DNA from: Diploptera punctata
Lineage: Eukaryota; Arthropoda; Insecta; Blattodea; Blaberidae
Direction of reading: 5' to 3'
Assembly (NCBI GenBank): GCA_030220185.1
Contig: JASPKZ010007550.1
Location: 124,001 to 188,000, forward strand
DNA length: 64,000 nt
The translations under genes and the position numbers were made by a program. Shown piece after piece: positions 38,376 to 50,107 of this stretch (within the stretch, counting starts at the first letter, position 1; each line of letters opens with the position of its first letter). The notes under the pieces are model-generated. The model worked only from the letters and a program-made list of their open reading frames with translations. It ran no database searches and was not told the DNA's origin.

Positions 38376-40185
38376 AATGGTTTAAATTCTTACAGCATGC
38401 TTCAATAAGTATGATTAACATACTAGTGGATTGGAATAATGATTAGATGAAAATAGTTTTAAATCAAAAAAATATACATGAGTTCTAAAATAATGAAAAT
38501 TTTGTATTTCAGATTAACTGATGACACACATATTTTTGTCTCTCCATTTATATTTAGTAGAGAGATATCATAATACAGTTTTTAAATATCCAAAATCTAA
38601 TAAAAAACAAACAGTTTTCCTTAAAAATATGAAAGTATTTTATGTTTCGAATTTGTTATTTTTTTTAATCTCCAAGATTTGAAGCCCTATTTTATAAAAT
38701 TAGTCTATGTTAGGATTGTAGTTGAAATATAAATGAATATTGAAGGTATTGTACAGATAGTTACAAAATTAAAATGAAACAAAAACAAGAAATGAACGAA
38801 ACAAGAAATAATAAAATTAAAACTAAGAAAGCAAATAATAATAAAGATGGATTGTTAAAGATGAAAATAGCATTTAAAATGTTTTAAATGCTGAAACAAT
38901 ATTTCCTTTTAAAAATATAAATTATTGGACTTCGCAATACTTGATTGCATTCAATTGAATTATATACAGAAATGTACTTTTTAAATAAAAAAATCATTAA
39001 TTCCAAAACTTTGAGGCTCACAGAAACAAATCATCTCAAGAACATTATCTAATGCGCAATGGATTTGTGGACAAACATTAATTGTGTGTGTTGGTCTAAA
39101 AGCGTGGAAATAGTATATTACGATGCAAAGTTGGGAAGTGGTTTTTACAGTAGCATTGAAAATGTGTTTGTGAAGTGTTTTACAGAAGCTCAGTAATTAA
39201 AAATTTCACAAACGTGCGTTGTACTTTAATTTTTGCGCGCTGGTGTTTTTAAAATAATAAATAATAGTAAAATAATAACATCTTTGTTGGAAATATTTGC
39301 GTTCATTATAAACAGCTGACTAATATTAACAGTTGTGGGAATGTTTATTAGTTGAGACTACAGCAGGCCGTGACACAAATCAGTCATAAAATGGCGGGGA
39401 GTAGTATTTATTGTTTTATATTGTTTCAAATAAAGTTCAGTTCATTTAAAATGTGTGATTTGTTACATATAATGTATATTAACACTACCTTTTGGGCATT
39501 TTTATATATACATTGTATGTAGAGAGCAGTGGTTTTACTTCCCACATGCGGTTTGTAATGTAATATTACAGTATAGTTTATTTTATGGCAGTATAGTTAT
39601 TTAGGTTGGCAACCCCGAAATATAGGAAGTTGAACTTTCAATCATGGCAAAACGCATATCGCGCAAAAATTGTAATTTAATCCATTGACCCCGCAAGTTA
39701 CAATGAAGTGTAAAAACCTTTCGTTATCATCACATTCATTCGTTAACTCACATTTTCACACAGTTATTTTCCACATTATCTGAATTGCATATGAATGAGT
39801 TTTGTTTGTAGACGTGAGAATGCTTTGTTATGAAGCTACAGCTGTAATTAGAGTATCATTCTGTTGTCTTGAGTCTAACTCTTAAATCTGATTTATATTT
39901 ATTTAACTTACTCAAGGTTACTCTGAGAACACCAAGCGCCATTAAAAAAAAAGGCTAACGACTAAAGATGAAAAGCTTATAAAGTTGTCTGTACGTATTT
40001 TCGTTTTGGTGATAGCAGATTGTTAACATTTTATGTTGCTGCCTTCAACTCTATTTATGAGTGTGTATATTATATTGCTCTCAAAGTCATGCAAGCCACT
40101 GTTGCCCATTCGTCCTGTAATAACAAGTGAATTCCTATATTAAAATAATAATTTATCTGATCAAGATAATGCTGATGCAAGTAGG
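38376..40185. other. Unassigned AT-rich sequence
   Basis: About 1.8 kb of AT-rich DNA without recognisable genes or shared repeats. Confidence 0.5.
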
Positions 40186-40560
40186 TAGGTGGTATTTTAT
40201 TTAACGACGCTCTTGGAGACCGATAAAAGGAAAAACGAAGATATAAGAACAGAATTTAATATATTTAATCTCTGTGAAAGAATAAAATATTATCAAAATG
40301 CTTATCTTCAGCACGTATTACGAATGAATGAACAGCGCATACCAAGAAGAATGTATAATTATAAACCAAAAGGGAGAAGAATGTTGGGAAGACCATTGAA
40401 GAGATGGAAGGACCAATTCGACCTATAATGAGATCGGAACAGAACCATTGGGCTTAATCCTTGTTGTTGATGCTGATGATGATGACGCTCTTGGACAGGT
40501 CGTTAGTGACACAATTCAAATCTGGGTGTTGAAATGACTGACACAATTTGATCAGAAGCC
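40186..40560 (+). repeat. Older repeat hosting a LINE insertion
   Basis: TGGTATTTTATTTAACGACG at 40191 and continuation from 40484 form one sequence split by the LINE insert. The opening resembles a common arthropod repeat I cannot name with certainty. Confidence 0.4.
40218..40483 (+). mobile_element. Short 5'-truncated LINE insertion with 12-bp TSD
   Basis: The 12-bp GACGCTCTTGGA occurs at 40206-40217 and 40484-40495, exactly flanking the insert. It encodes EDIRTEFNIFNL, LQHVLRMNEQRIPRRMYNY and GRRMLGRPLKRWKDQF, stop at 40426-40428, then GATCGGAACAGAACC and a (GAT)n-type tail. The frame is open over its whole 3' coding end and the TSD is perfect, so this is one of the younger insertions here. 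Confidence 0.88.
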
Positions 40561-41023
40561 TCTTATTTTAAACTTGAGGTTCTTTAAATGTCGTAAAGCT
40601 AAAACACCGCACTGACAGCTTTAGTATATTTCTCTTCCGAAGGAAGCTATCTTCCCTCCACTCCTCGGGAAGATAGTAGTGCCAAGATGGCTGGTAACTT
40701 ACCTAAGTAAAACATAAATTACCTGAAGAACCTACAATAGTCTCGGAATAGGCAATGCAGACCGATGAGTTATTAGAAAACCCAGAGCCTTAAAACGAAA
40801 TGAACATAGGAATGGTTTCATTAGACTTCAATCCTTGGAGTGAAGAATAACAATAACAAAAAGGAATTTTCTACGAACTTATAAAATAAGATTTTTTTTT
40901 AAATTTGATATTTAAAATTGAAATTCTAAAACTTCTTAAATTTGACACCAATTTAGGAAAGTAACAAAGAAAAAGAATGAACAAATATCTCAATCTAATA
41001 GTGAAAATTGTGAGAATAAAATG

Positions 41024-41024
<1 letters not shown>
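40561..41024. other. Unassigned sequence
   Basis: No gene recognised. The final 60 bp lead into an (ATT)n array and may be an element 3' end. Confidence 0.45.
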
Positions 41025-41087
<63 letters not shown>

Positions 41088-41088
41088 T
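41025..41088 (+). repeat. (ATT)n microsatellite
   Basis: About 21 nearly perfect ATT units. Confidence 0.95.
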
Positions 41089-41544
41089 AAAATAGTAAGT
41101 ATAGACGTTCTAACATATGTGATTAAATCGCGTTTAATTATTCGGTTATATCCAGTTGACTGTTTAGTTCATTGTGTTTATCGATTGTTTTATGTACAGT
41201 AGAAGATCACAGATTTAATTTTAGTAATACTATGAAACGAGTCCTGGTAATGAAACTCTAATACAGTATTTGTCTTGATGACTAAGAAAATCGGAGAAAA
41301 AAGCGCAGTTTGTTAGATGCGAAGATTTATTTCAAGCGGGATCTCTTGAATACGGATACACTCGTAAACTCAACTGTCTAAGCAACTCGCCGCGCCGGTA
41401 TAATAATTATTATTATTTAAGTTCCATGATCTGAGTTAGATAAATTATAATACATATGATTGGAACACATTTGCTCAGAATAGAGCTTAGATACGCGCCG
41501 GCATGAACACCGGGTTCCATAGTGTCAGTGCATTAATTACACTG
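41089..41544. other. Unassigned sequence
   Basis: No gene or repeat recognised. Confidence 0.5.
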
Positions 41545-42110
41545 GTCAAGATGATTTTTGTCCCATGAGAATAGTTGTACTTAATGTTGTTTTTTTTATC
41601 GTGTTTTCAAATATGTATTCGGAATTTCTCCATCACTCACAGTTTTTTTTATTTCAATTTCAATTAATGGATTTAAATAATTATTTTTTAAGAAACGTTT
41701 TTTCGTCCATTTGTCCATTGTAAAATAAAACCAAATGAGCTAACTCAGGAGATTTCAGCTATGGAAAAGAGATATTAAGGCAAATGGAATGCTAATATGC
41801 TGGCCGATTATTGTTGTACCATGAAGAGGGATGCTCCACAGGCGAAATATAGCAGAAAATCGTCATTTCTTACTTTCTAGGTGAGTCCGAATGTTCAAAT
41901 AATGTGTAGTTACGAATGTAAAAATATTAAAGTGTTTGAAATTATAAATTCCTGTCTCTCGGAAACCTTGCTCGATGGAGATAAACCGATATCATATTTG
42001 AATTCAGGAGAAAAAATACTATCAGAATCGCATATTTTTCGTTCTCGAGACGAAAAAAAAGTTTGTTTTTTGTTTCTCAGTGTTATTTTTGAAGTGGTAC
42101 ACATTCAGTA
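41545..42110 (+). mobile_element. Conserved coding-tail repeat, copy 3
   Basis: Same module as 1079-1640 and 13047-13595, here on the plus strand. EISAMEK is followed by an in-frame TAA, then NMLADYC and a basic end with TAG at 41878-41880. From 41881 the frame is open for 100 codons with CKNIKVFEIINSCLSETL and GDKPISYLNSGEKILSE. The junction reads TTTCTTACTTTCTAG|GTGAGT, which resembles a splice acceptor immediately followed by a donor-like hexamer. Confidence 0.6.
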
Positions 42111-42957
42111 TTTTAAATGTTCAACTTCAAATGTAGGCTTAAATATGAACACTCGATTTGAAATTATATTGTTAAAAAAATAGTGAAATGTAGAAAATAG
42201 TATACCCGGCGTGTTTTACTTTTTTATCAGATGAAGACAACAACATTTCATGTAGTGAAATAACAATATACTGAATTAATTTTATTTGAAGTGGATTTGA
42301 ATTAAAGTTATCTATACTGGAAACTTCATGCCATATGTATCAGTACACATACTGATAGGAAGGTACATTTTAGTGAGGGAATTGTGGTTAATAAATGCTA
42401 CGAAGTGAATTTCACCCTTTGTGTCAGTGGTCTCATTCACCCCTATCTTATTGTCAGTTTTCTACTACCCCTTTCCTATTATTGAGTTTACTTAGGCAGT
42501 GTGCGCTTATGAATCCAGTGTTTATTAATCCCTACGTCGAAAAGGGTTACCAATCAAATAAAATGCTTCAGGGTACTTGGAGAGACGATATTTCCGTCTC
42601 AAGTGTTTTTGCCTTATTCCAGCTTCTCAGCAGAGTTTATTTCATATTCTCTTCAAGACGTACATTCAATGAAATGATTGAAAATACAAGCTTATGAAGA
42701 TTGTTTTGCCAAAGAAACAGACTTAAATAATAGATTATGCCATTTGATTGCATTTTTTGTCGTTGTACTTAAATGTATGTATTAATGTACATATTTAGCA
42801 ATAATTCGTCAGTTTTTCTAACACGTATATTATAATATAGGTCTACGTTGGTTTTTAAGTAAATTCTATTTCAAATTAAATTTAGTATACGCAGTAGATT
42901 TCAAAAGTAAGATATTTCGAAAATAATACTGATACATTATTTAAATAAAATAAATTT
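42111..42957. other. Unassigned sequence
   Basis: The segment 42195-42215 (ATACCCGGCGTG) recalls the Helitron 3' motif but lacks the CTAG end. An open frame at 42395-42697 has no motif. Confidence 0.4.
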
Positions 42958-43216
42958 TTATATCGCTTTTTGCAGATGATCTAGTTCTAATTACCCGGAT
43001 ATAGAAAAATCTTCATACATGGCAAGAAAATTGGTTGAAGAATATAAAAATTGGGGTTGAATATTGATTTTAAGAAAAAATTAACATTTAACATTGAAGA
43101 TGATAGATACTGTAATGATAACTGGAGATTGAACAGAAGAAATTCACAAAGTCGAGATAAAGTTAAGTATTTGGGATCCAGTTTAGAAGCTGATGGATGA
43201 AGATCAGTTGAAATTG

Positions 43217-43247
<31 letters not shown>

Positions 43248-43331
43248 TATACAGGTAGAAAAATAATTGATATGTAGAATTCAGTTGTGACAAGAATACT
43301 GTAAATAACACAAAAATAATAATTGGACGGC

Positions 43332-43702
43332 GTTATGCATAAACCGGCTGTGCGCCAATATGTAAGTTTCGAGAAAAATACGTTTAAAGTTTACGTAAAT
43401 CTTCAATCCTCACTGTTTATTGTAGCGCCAAACTAACAATACTGGATATTGAAAGTTATATTTCTTGTTTGGCATCAACAATCTAAGAGGGGAATATTTG
43501 TAAAGAACTCGTTTCACAGCCGTTTGTTGCATAATATAGAATTTCTGATAGGAATGATGACGTTTACACCTCTCTTTAATAATACGGCTATATTTAAAGA
43601 TATGGTGCTAAAAGTATGCTTACACTTGCTTCATGAGCCAGTGCAACAGATGACATCAAAATTTCATTTTAAAAAATTACACTTAGCCGGTTGATGCATA
43701 AC
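43332..43702. mobile_element. MITE-like element with 21-bp inverted repeats
   Basis: Ends are GTTATGCATAAACCGGCT (43332-43349) and, inverted, AGCCGGTTGATGCATAAC (43685-43702), one mismatch in 18 bp. It is 371 bp, non-coding, and inserted within a LINE relic. No clear target duplication, so the superfamily is unassigned. Confidence 0.68.
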
Positions 43703-43921
43703 ATTTTCCAATTTATAATTCATTAGTTCAAAGTTCAATGTTATATGGAACGGCAACTTGGACATTAGACAAGACAGACCCAAGTAAATAATTGGCTACA
43801 GAAACAGACTACTCTCTTAGAGGGGCAAGAATGGGTAAATTATAAAGCAAATAATCAGAGATATGGTGAAAGTACGTATATATGAATATTTTTTAAGTAA
43901 TAGAAGAAGAAAATTGAGATG

Positions 43922-44000
43922 TATTGACGTAGACTTTCACGGCCGGAGTTGTCTATGATGGAGTTGCCTACAGCCCGAAAATCTTCTTCAAGATCATCAT
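43922..44000. mobile_element. 79-bp insertion with 12-bp target-site duplication
   Basis: AAAATTGAGATG occurs at 43910-43921 and 44001-44012. Removing the 79 bp and one repeat restores the LINE reading (KLRWFG). The insert contains CTTTCACGGCCGGAGTTGTC and is too small to assign. The 12-bp TSD suggests a retroposed fragment. Confidence 0.7.
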
Positions 44001-44190
44001 AAAATTGAGATGATTTGGAAACATTAAAATAATGCCAAAAGACATAATTCCGAAAATTATTCTGGAATGCTGTAGACAGAACAAAAAGTATAAAAACACA
44101 GGAGCAATAGATGAATTGATCAGGAAGATTACGAACAAAATGGAATTGCCGGAAGTTGATGGGAAAGAGATACATTTTTGGAATAATGAA

Positions 44191-45017
44191 ATTAGTTTAA
44201 GTTGGTGGAAATTTTTCTGTAGTGTAGATAATTTTTTCTAATAACTGATGTTCCTGCAGTGTAGATATCTTTTTCTAATAACTGAATAAGTTTCTTCAAA
44301 AATATAAATTGAATATGAATTAAAGATGTTACAAACAATTAAATACCATTATATCACCTGAGAGTTTATGGTTGGTTAGAAATGTGATATTACTGATGAC
44401 GTTTGTTTGGACGTGTGCATTCTACAAGATCATGAAAAAGGAATTATTACTCTCAGAGTCGGATCGTAAGTCTTGGGTTTATGACACTGGGAAAACAATG
44501 TGCTTGGGCAAGAAAACGTTTTAAAACATTATATTGGTACTTTATCATGTCTACTTTTATATCCATGGAATGTTTTATATCACGCCACCTTTCCAGTTTA
44601 TATATGAAAAACATTGTCTGAACATCATATCTAGAAGGACCACACATGTTACTAATTGATAGGAAAATCATTGTCAATTATATGAAAGAATTCAAGAGCA
44701 AGGACTCGACATTGTAGGAGTCAGTACTATTTGCGTTGGTATTAATTATCCTACCTGATGTAAATATTATGAAAACAATATGTAAGGGATGACACTGACA
44801 GCGACAACAAGGATTGACAGATGCTTAAAATCATTGGAATTAAACAACTAAAAAATGTACAGTATAATAAATTGTTCCCTCAAATATACAAATATTAATA
44901 TAATTATTTTGATATATTATCATTCTGTTGTATATATTCGTAGTAAAGTAAATCCTCTATTTGTTTCCGGTGTAATGCCAGGACAAGGGATGATGAAATG
45001 AGGTAGATGGAAGAAGA
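44191..45017. other. Unassigned AT-rich sequence
   Basis: No gene recognised. TAGTGTAGATAATTTTTTCT recurs in variant form at 44219 and 44258, a small local duplication. Confidence 0.45.
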
Positions 45018-45515
45018 ATCATTGGTATGACGAATTCAGTGCTTTGGAATAAAAATATAATATACAGAACGGAGAAAAATATATTTCAAGTTCTGTTACA
45101 AAGCATTTTATTATATGGGTTCGAAACCTGGACAGTAAGTAGAAAACAAATCAATAAGCTGTTAGCAGTAAAACTGGATTTTTGGAGGTTATCGACAAGA
45201 ATTTCAGGAAGGGACAAGGTTAGAAACAGCACAATAAGGGAAATTATGCAAGTTGAAAAAAAAACATATTGAAAAAAAATAGAAGAAAAATGTTTGAAAT
45301 GGTATGGACACCTCATAAGAATGGAAGAAGAGAGAATACCAAAGAAGATCCTTAATTGAAAAGCTAATAGAAGAAGTGGAAGAGGCAGACCTAGAGAACA
45401 TTGGATGGATGGAGTGAGGAGAAGTATGGAAGCTAGAGATCTGAGGGAAGAAGATGCTCTAGACAGGAACCTCTGGCGACAAATCACTTTGGGTTGAAGG
45501 AGAAACACTGTATTA
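45018..45515 (+). mobile_element. LINE C-terminal fragment
   Basis: The open frame 45027-45272 has VLLQSILLYGFETWTVSRKQ, LDFWRLSTRISGRDKVRNST and IREIMQVEKK. The continuation after a break has CLKWYGHLIRMEEERIPKKI, GRGRPREHWMDGVRRSMEAR and DRNLWRQI. One stop and one frameshift separate the halves, so it is relatively well preserved. Confidence 0.87.
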
Positions 45516-46149
45516 TGGAATATTCCTAATTTTAACAAATTATGAAAATCATATAAGACTGTGATAGTTTTATTTATAAACGCTTTATAGATTTTCATCA
45601 AGTGGACACCAAATAAATTGACTGATTAATCAAAATGGTGTCCGAAATTACATAAATTGTCAAGTGATGGGCGATAGGACGATCGTTGTTCTACTAATGT
45701 TGAAGTTTCATTAACTTTTCGTTAAATTTAGTTAGAACGTCTTAACGATAGAGGTTGATGTGTTGCTGGTGACATAGTAAGGTGCAGTCTGGACGCCAGA
45801 CGGAGGGAGAGAGACAGGTTTCTGTAGAAATTAATGACGACGTATCTCGGAAAATGTGGATTTATAGCATTCTTGCAAGCAGAGGAATTAAGATTTATAC
45901 GGAAACCTTGCCTTATGGCTATCATAATAAAAACGGACGGTGGGACCCATCTTATGGACAGTTTTCAACACTGGGTGATTCTTAATCTTTTAACTTTTTT
46001 CATGCGTCCACATGAGCTATTTAATGAGCTACTCCTTAAAGGATTTCAGTGCCCTTAATGGTACATAAACGGCTCATTGATTAATTCACTTATTGTTCCT
46101 GAGAAAAATATGCGAACTACGGAGTAGTTAAAGATAAAAATGTTTGGAC
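45516..46149. other. Unassigned sequence
   Basis: Overlapping open frames of 65-74 codons at 45728-46058 on both strands, no motif. Confidence 0.45.
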
Positions 46150-46161
46150 GATACGATATAG

Positions 46162-46478
46162 TCCACCGCTGTGGTCTCGAGGTAGAGTGCTGCCTTGTCA
46201 CGCAGCGGGCCCGGGCTCGATTCCCGGTCGGGACAGTGAGGTTTTTCGGGGCTTTTCCTCACCTGTAGGACAAATGTCAGGAAGCTTAGGGCCCAACGAT
46301 CCCCGAAAATCATCCGGCTACCATTATCATCCTTATCATTATCATCATCATCCTTCATCGGTACGGAAAGCAACGGGAAGCTACCACGCCTATAATTTCC
46401 TAGTAAAGCTGCAAAGCATAGGATGAAAATGCTACGATATGCCCTCGGACAGAAATACCATGGATGGATGGATGGTTG
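46162..46478 (+). mobile_element. tRNA-derived SINE, family A, copy 3, with TSD
   Basis: Head TCCACCGCTGTGGTCTCGAG, B box GGCTCGATTCCCGG, short internal (ATC)n and an (ATGG)n end. Perfect 12-bp flanking repeat GATACGATATAG at 46150-46161 and 46479-46490 fixes both ends. Confidence 0.93.
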
Positions 46479-46664
46479 GATACGATATAGTAATGCGTTC
46501 TATCTATTGTATGACCCAACTGAATTATGAAGTTAATCAAAATAAATAGGCTGAACGATTGTGCTATAAACAAAGAATACGTTAGTTAACAGGTAAAGCC
46601 AATAACTTCGCAAATCATATCTGGGCGAGAATGGGTATAATTTTTGCTCTGAAAAAAAAAAAAC

Positions 46665-46705
46665 ATCGACCCCAGCCGGGTTTGAATTCGGGAACCTTAT
46701 AGGCT
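46665..46705 (-). mobile_element. SINE-B head fragment
   Basis: CATCGACCCCAGCCGGGTTT and GAATTCGGGAACC match the inverted head/B-box region of SINE-B at 30185-30215. Confidence 0.5.
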
Positions 46706-46743
46706 TAAATAATAATGAAGAATTGTAATATTTAATAATTTTT

Positions 46744-47006
46744 AATTGAGCCCTTGAATATCAAAATCGGTCATATCCATTGTATCACATTTTGAGAAAA
46801 CTACATTTTCTTCTACATACAGGTTTAAGTCATATTATAAATGGTATGTATAGAACAAGTATTTTATTTGTTTTAATAAGCCCTTGGTAACGCTATAAAA
46901 ATATAATTATGAACATAAATATACTCTTGAGTTATCAGTAGATGTGCTCATTTGTGAATGCACCAAAAATGGACAAGGCCCCATTTAAATATTCAAGGGC
47001 TCAATT
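46744..47006. mobile_element. MITE-like element with perfect 18-bp inverted repeats
   Basis: AATTGAGCCCTTGAATAT (46744-46761) and its exact complement (46989-47006) enclose 263 bp of non-coding AT-rich DNA. The left flank is TTTAA/TTT and the right flank TATAA. A TTAA target is possible but not matched on both sides. Confidence 0.72.
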
Positions 47007-48095
47007 ATAAACAAGAAATTGAAAGAAAAATAATTGAAAATCTGAAAACGGACATGGTTTGAAGTAGTAATGGAGATCATAAGGAATCTGGTTATAAGGA
47101 ACAAATGGCCACTGTGAGAAACAAAATAATGGAATAAGTTCCAACGGAAGGTCACGATCTAACACGATGCTTACTCTACAATTTGGCACAATTTTAATCA
47201 TTTCATCCCTTTAAAATTTAAATGAATAACACGAATGTCCCTTATAACATTTAGATCTATTAACAGTGGCGACTCGTGACCTAAATACGTATATTTGACA
47301 GGCATGTAACGCTGAAGAACGCCTTCTTTGAAGCAAGTAGTCACAACACTTCTGAACTACGTATCTCTGACTGAGGATTAGGGCTCGAATCTATGAATGC
47401 ATTAGACCGTAAAAGTAGTTGTCTGTTGAGAAAGTTGCATCCAAATACGTTTTTTCGTACTCAAAAATCGGTTCATGCGATAATAATTGTTGAAATTCCT
47501 AAGCTACCTGGCGAGGTGACTTAGCAGAGAAACGAATCATGAGCAACCCGATGGGAACCGATGGTAACCGATGTAGTTTGAAACCTTACCGCGTATCATG
47601 CTGCTTTATCCAAGATGTCGGACCTTGAAAACTTCGATCATGTTTTCGGTATACGCGGAGAAGGAATTTGATAGAGTCTACCAAAGAATTCATCTGGAAG
47701 AACAGGAGAATCGGCGTTAATATTGCGCGACGCAGACGTCGTTGTATACGGTATTATTTGCGGGACGCAAGCATAAATGCTTTCCTCTAGCAGACGAAAA
47801 TAACGGAAGTGGTTTTATCGCTGAGAATTCTGGGTAATTTTCTTGCCAATATTACGAAACGACTTTCATGTGTGACCAGTTAGTGGGTCGCTAATTCGAT
47901 CTTTGCACTCGCTCACTGAAAGTCAGCTCACTCACCAGTGATTGGAAGTAATTTGAGTAGAGACTAATGTATTTGCATGCGGCCCTAAGACAGCTACGTC
48001 GTCCTATCAATATCAGTCAGTCTCATAGTAACGTCACCATGCCACATCTATTCAAGCGACCAGCCCCGGTCAGGAAGATAGCAACAGTTATGCTA
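47007..48095. other. Unassigned sequence
   Basis: Mixed composition, less AT-rich at 47500-48050, no gene recognised. Confidence 0.5.
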
Positions 48096-48270
48096 TCTAT
48101 ATGAATAAAAATATAATTGATCGTTTGTTCAAAATCTTAAATCTTCGAACGTTCTTCACATATTGCTTTGAAATTTTGACACAACGTTAAATTCGAATAC
48201 GCGTGTATTTTGATATAAGTTATCTATTACATAGATGTCACATCTGTGACAGGTAAAACATTTTAAAAAC
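48096..48270 (+). mobile_element. Helitron-like 5' end fragment
   Basis: A|TCTATATGAATAAAAAT followed by GATCGTTTGTTC and TTTGAAATTTTGACACAACG resembles the 5' termini of insect Helitrons and is distantly like the TCTAATATATAAAAATG ends above. No 3' end identified. Confidence 0.45.
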
Positions 48271-48439
48271 TTTAAAAGCAGCGTCATCGGTTGGACGTAA
48301 AAGCAACACACGCTATACTAAATATTTACGGCAATGAATAACAACATTTTCCATTTAAACAGACTGATCCACAGGAACGTGTGGCCGAATATAAAATAGT
48401 GTATACCATATATATATTTAATACGTGAAAAGGAAAATA

Positions 48440-48800
48440 AATGCCTGAGTCGGGATTTGAACCCGAGTTTCTAACTTTGTACGTTTAGCGCTCTAACCAA
48501 GTGAGCTACTCAGGAACCCTAACACAAACATTCATTTTTCTTATAGGATATATTATTTTTAATTTATACGAGTGGCAGCGGTGCCATCTAATGGTCACTA
48601 TAACAAGTAAGCATTTATAAAGAGAAATTTACTTTATAGCAGTAACGCTTGCTTTTTTTTTTTTAGATATTATAACTATATTTTTGACATTTAGCAATAA
48701 AGGGCAATTATGACATGAAAAGGAAAATAAATGCCTGAGTCGGGATTTCGACCCAAGTTTCTAACTTTGTACGTTTGGAGCTCTAACAAACTGATATAGG
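48440..48800 (-). mobile_element. Two tRNA-like SINE heads (family E)
   Basis: The minus strand of 48441-48514 can pair CCTGAGT with ACTCAGG (7 bp), has a D-arm-like CTC...GAG, and a perfect T-arm (TCGGG/CCCGA around TTCAAAT). The anticodon arm is misfit (10-nt loop), so it is not a working tRNA gene. A second copy at 48718-48795 repeats the flank AAAAGGAAAATAAATGCCTG and is cut by (AT)n. Confidence 0.65.

Positions 48801-48845
<45 letters not shown>
48801..48845 (+). repeat. (AT)n microsatellite
   Basis: About 22 AT units replacing the head of the second family-E copy. Confidence 0.95.
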
Positions 48846-48849
<4 letters not shown>

Positions 48850-48969
48850 AAAATAGTGTCATAGAAATGCATTCTGGTTATAGAATGCCATAAGAATGCA
48901 CTGCGGTTGTTGTCCCGCTGTCTCTTATGATAAAAATTGTACATAAGGGGGAAAAAATGTTCCCTACGA

Positions 48970-49100
48970 ACCTGAGTGGAGTATTTGGTAGCTCACTCAC
49001 GTATAAAGTTGGAGGTTTCAATTTCAAATCCTGGTTAGGGCATTTATTTTTCTCTTCATGCCATACACACACATGTGTAAGTATATATTTGTGTGTGTGT
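48970..49100 (+). mobile_element. Family-E SINE relic and (GT)n
   Basis: CCTGAGTGGAG, TAGCTCACTC, then TTTCAATTTCAAATCCTGG and GGGCATTTATTTTTC look like a plus-strand, diverged family-E copy. A (GT)n tract at 49089-49101 follows. Confidence 0.45.
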
Positions 49101-49831
49101 GTTAATCATTGAACGAGCTGCAAATAACATCACTACTTATAACTCACTACTATAACACATAATAAGCTTTAAAATGATAATTTATGATGTCAGTGATGAG
49201 TTCATTTTTGTTGTTGTAAGGCCTAGAAGATCGAAAGAACAAGATACCACTGCTTTAGATAATTCATGAGTTAAAAAAGAGAAATAAATGAGGAAAATAA
49301 CGAGAATAATTCAATTAACATATCCCGAAAATTATTACAACATGATAAAAAGATAAAAGTTGTTTTTAGTCCTAATGCTTTTTTAGAAGTATATAAGGAG
49401 TAATGTGATACAGTATCTACATACAGATGTAGACTATGTTCAAAATTCTATAAAAGTCTTATTTTTTTCTCTTAGATAGAAGATATGCGCTAATGAAGAT
49501 ACGCTGTTGGTATTACCAAGCGTTATCACAATAAATTCTTCATGTGAGCTTGCGCAGTGCGACACTGTAAACATTATTAATGCCATAGGTATAGCTGCTA
49601 CAACAACATGTCATTTCTGTTCATCGAACTCCACCACAAGTCCTTCCCTACAACAAGTTATAAACAGGCGTATTGTATACAAAACTCTTGTCGTTTCTCG
49701 TTACAACCAACTCTAAATCTACAGAGTGATCTAACATACAGAGTGATAAAATCAATTAAATACTGATGTCTATATTACTTTATATGAAAAAGTGGTGTGT
49801 GTGGAACACACTGAAAGTACTCATAAAGAGA
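49101..49831. other. Unassigned sequence
   Basis: One open frame (49507-49716) lacks any motif. No gene called. Confidence 0.45.
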
Positions 49832-50107
49832 GTAAATGTAAAGCGATCCCACTACAAGCCTGAAGAGGCCCTTGGGGTAGTAGGAGGTAAAGGCTCCCAC
49901 TTTTTCTAGACAATCGGCTCTTGACGTCAGCCGGGGTTTCAGCCCTGCTTGACGGCCACATTTACCCCAAGACAAACAAGCGTCTGCTACTCATTTACCT
50001 TAGGGGCTGAGTCGACCACAGGGCCATAGTTTAAAAATTCTGACCTCATCGAGACTCGATCTTCTGGCTTTTAACATATTGCCTTAATCATTTCACTACG
50101 ACCTGCC
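49832..50107 (-). mobile_element. tRNA-derived SINE, family C, copy 3
   Basis: Inverted order: AAGCGATCCCACTACAAGCC at the left, GGGGCTGAGTCGACCACAGG in the middle, and the head complement (TCATTTCACTACG) at the right. About 275 bp. Confidence 0.82.

Larger units (their letters stand above)
42958..44190 (+). mobile_element. LINE fragment interrupted by two insertions
   Basis: FADDLVL-type RT motif C lies near 42970 (frameshifted), then KYLGSSLEADG near 43168 and an (AT)n. After the MITE, SMLYGTATWTLDKTDPSK (about 43735-43785) and TETDYSLRGARMG follow. RRKLRWFGNIK-type and MPKDIIPKIILECC (near 44032) close the C-terminus. Many stops. Confidence 0.75.

Noticed and set aside
45086..45601. 171-codon minus-strand open frame
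   Set aside because: Antisense shadow of the plus-strand LINE C-terminal fragment at 45018-45515.
46744..47006. Assignment of the MITE to piggyBac from a TTAA flank
   Set aside because: TTAA is present on one side only and the terminal sequence is not piggyBac-like.
48441..48514. Candidate functional tRNA gene
   Set aside because: The anticodon arm does not close with a 7-nt loop, and a second degenerate copy with the same flank shows it is a SINE.
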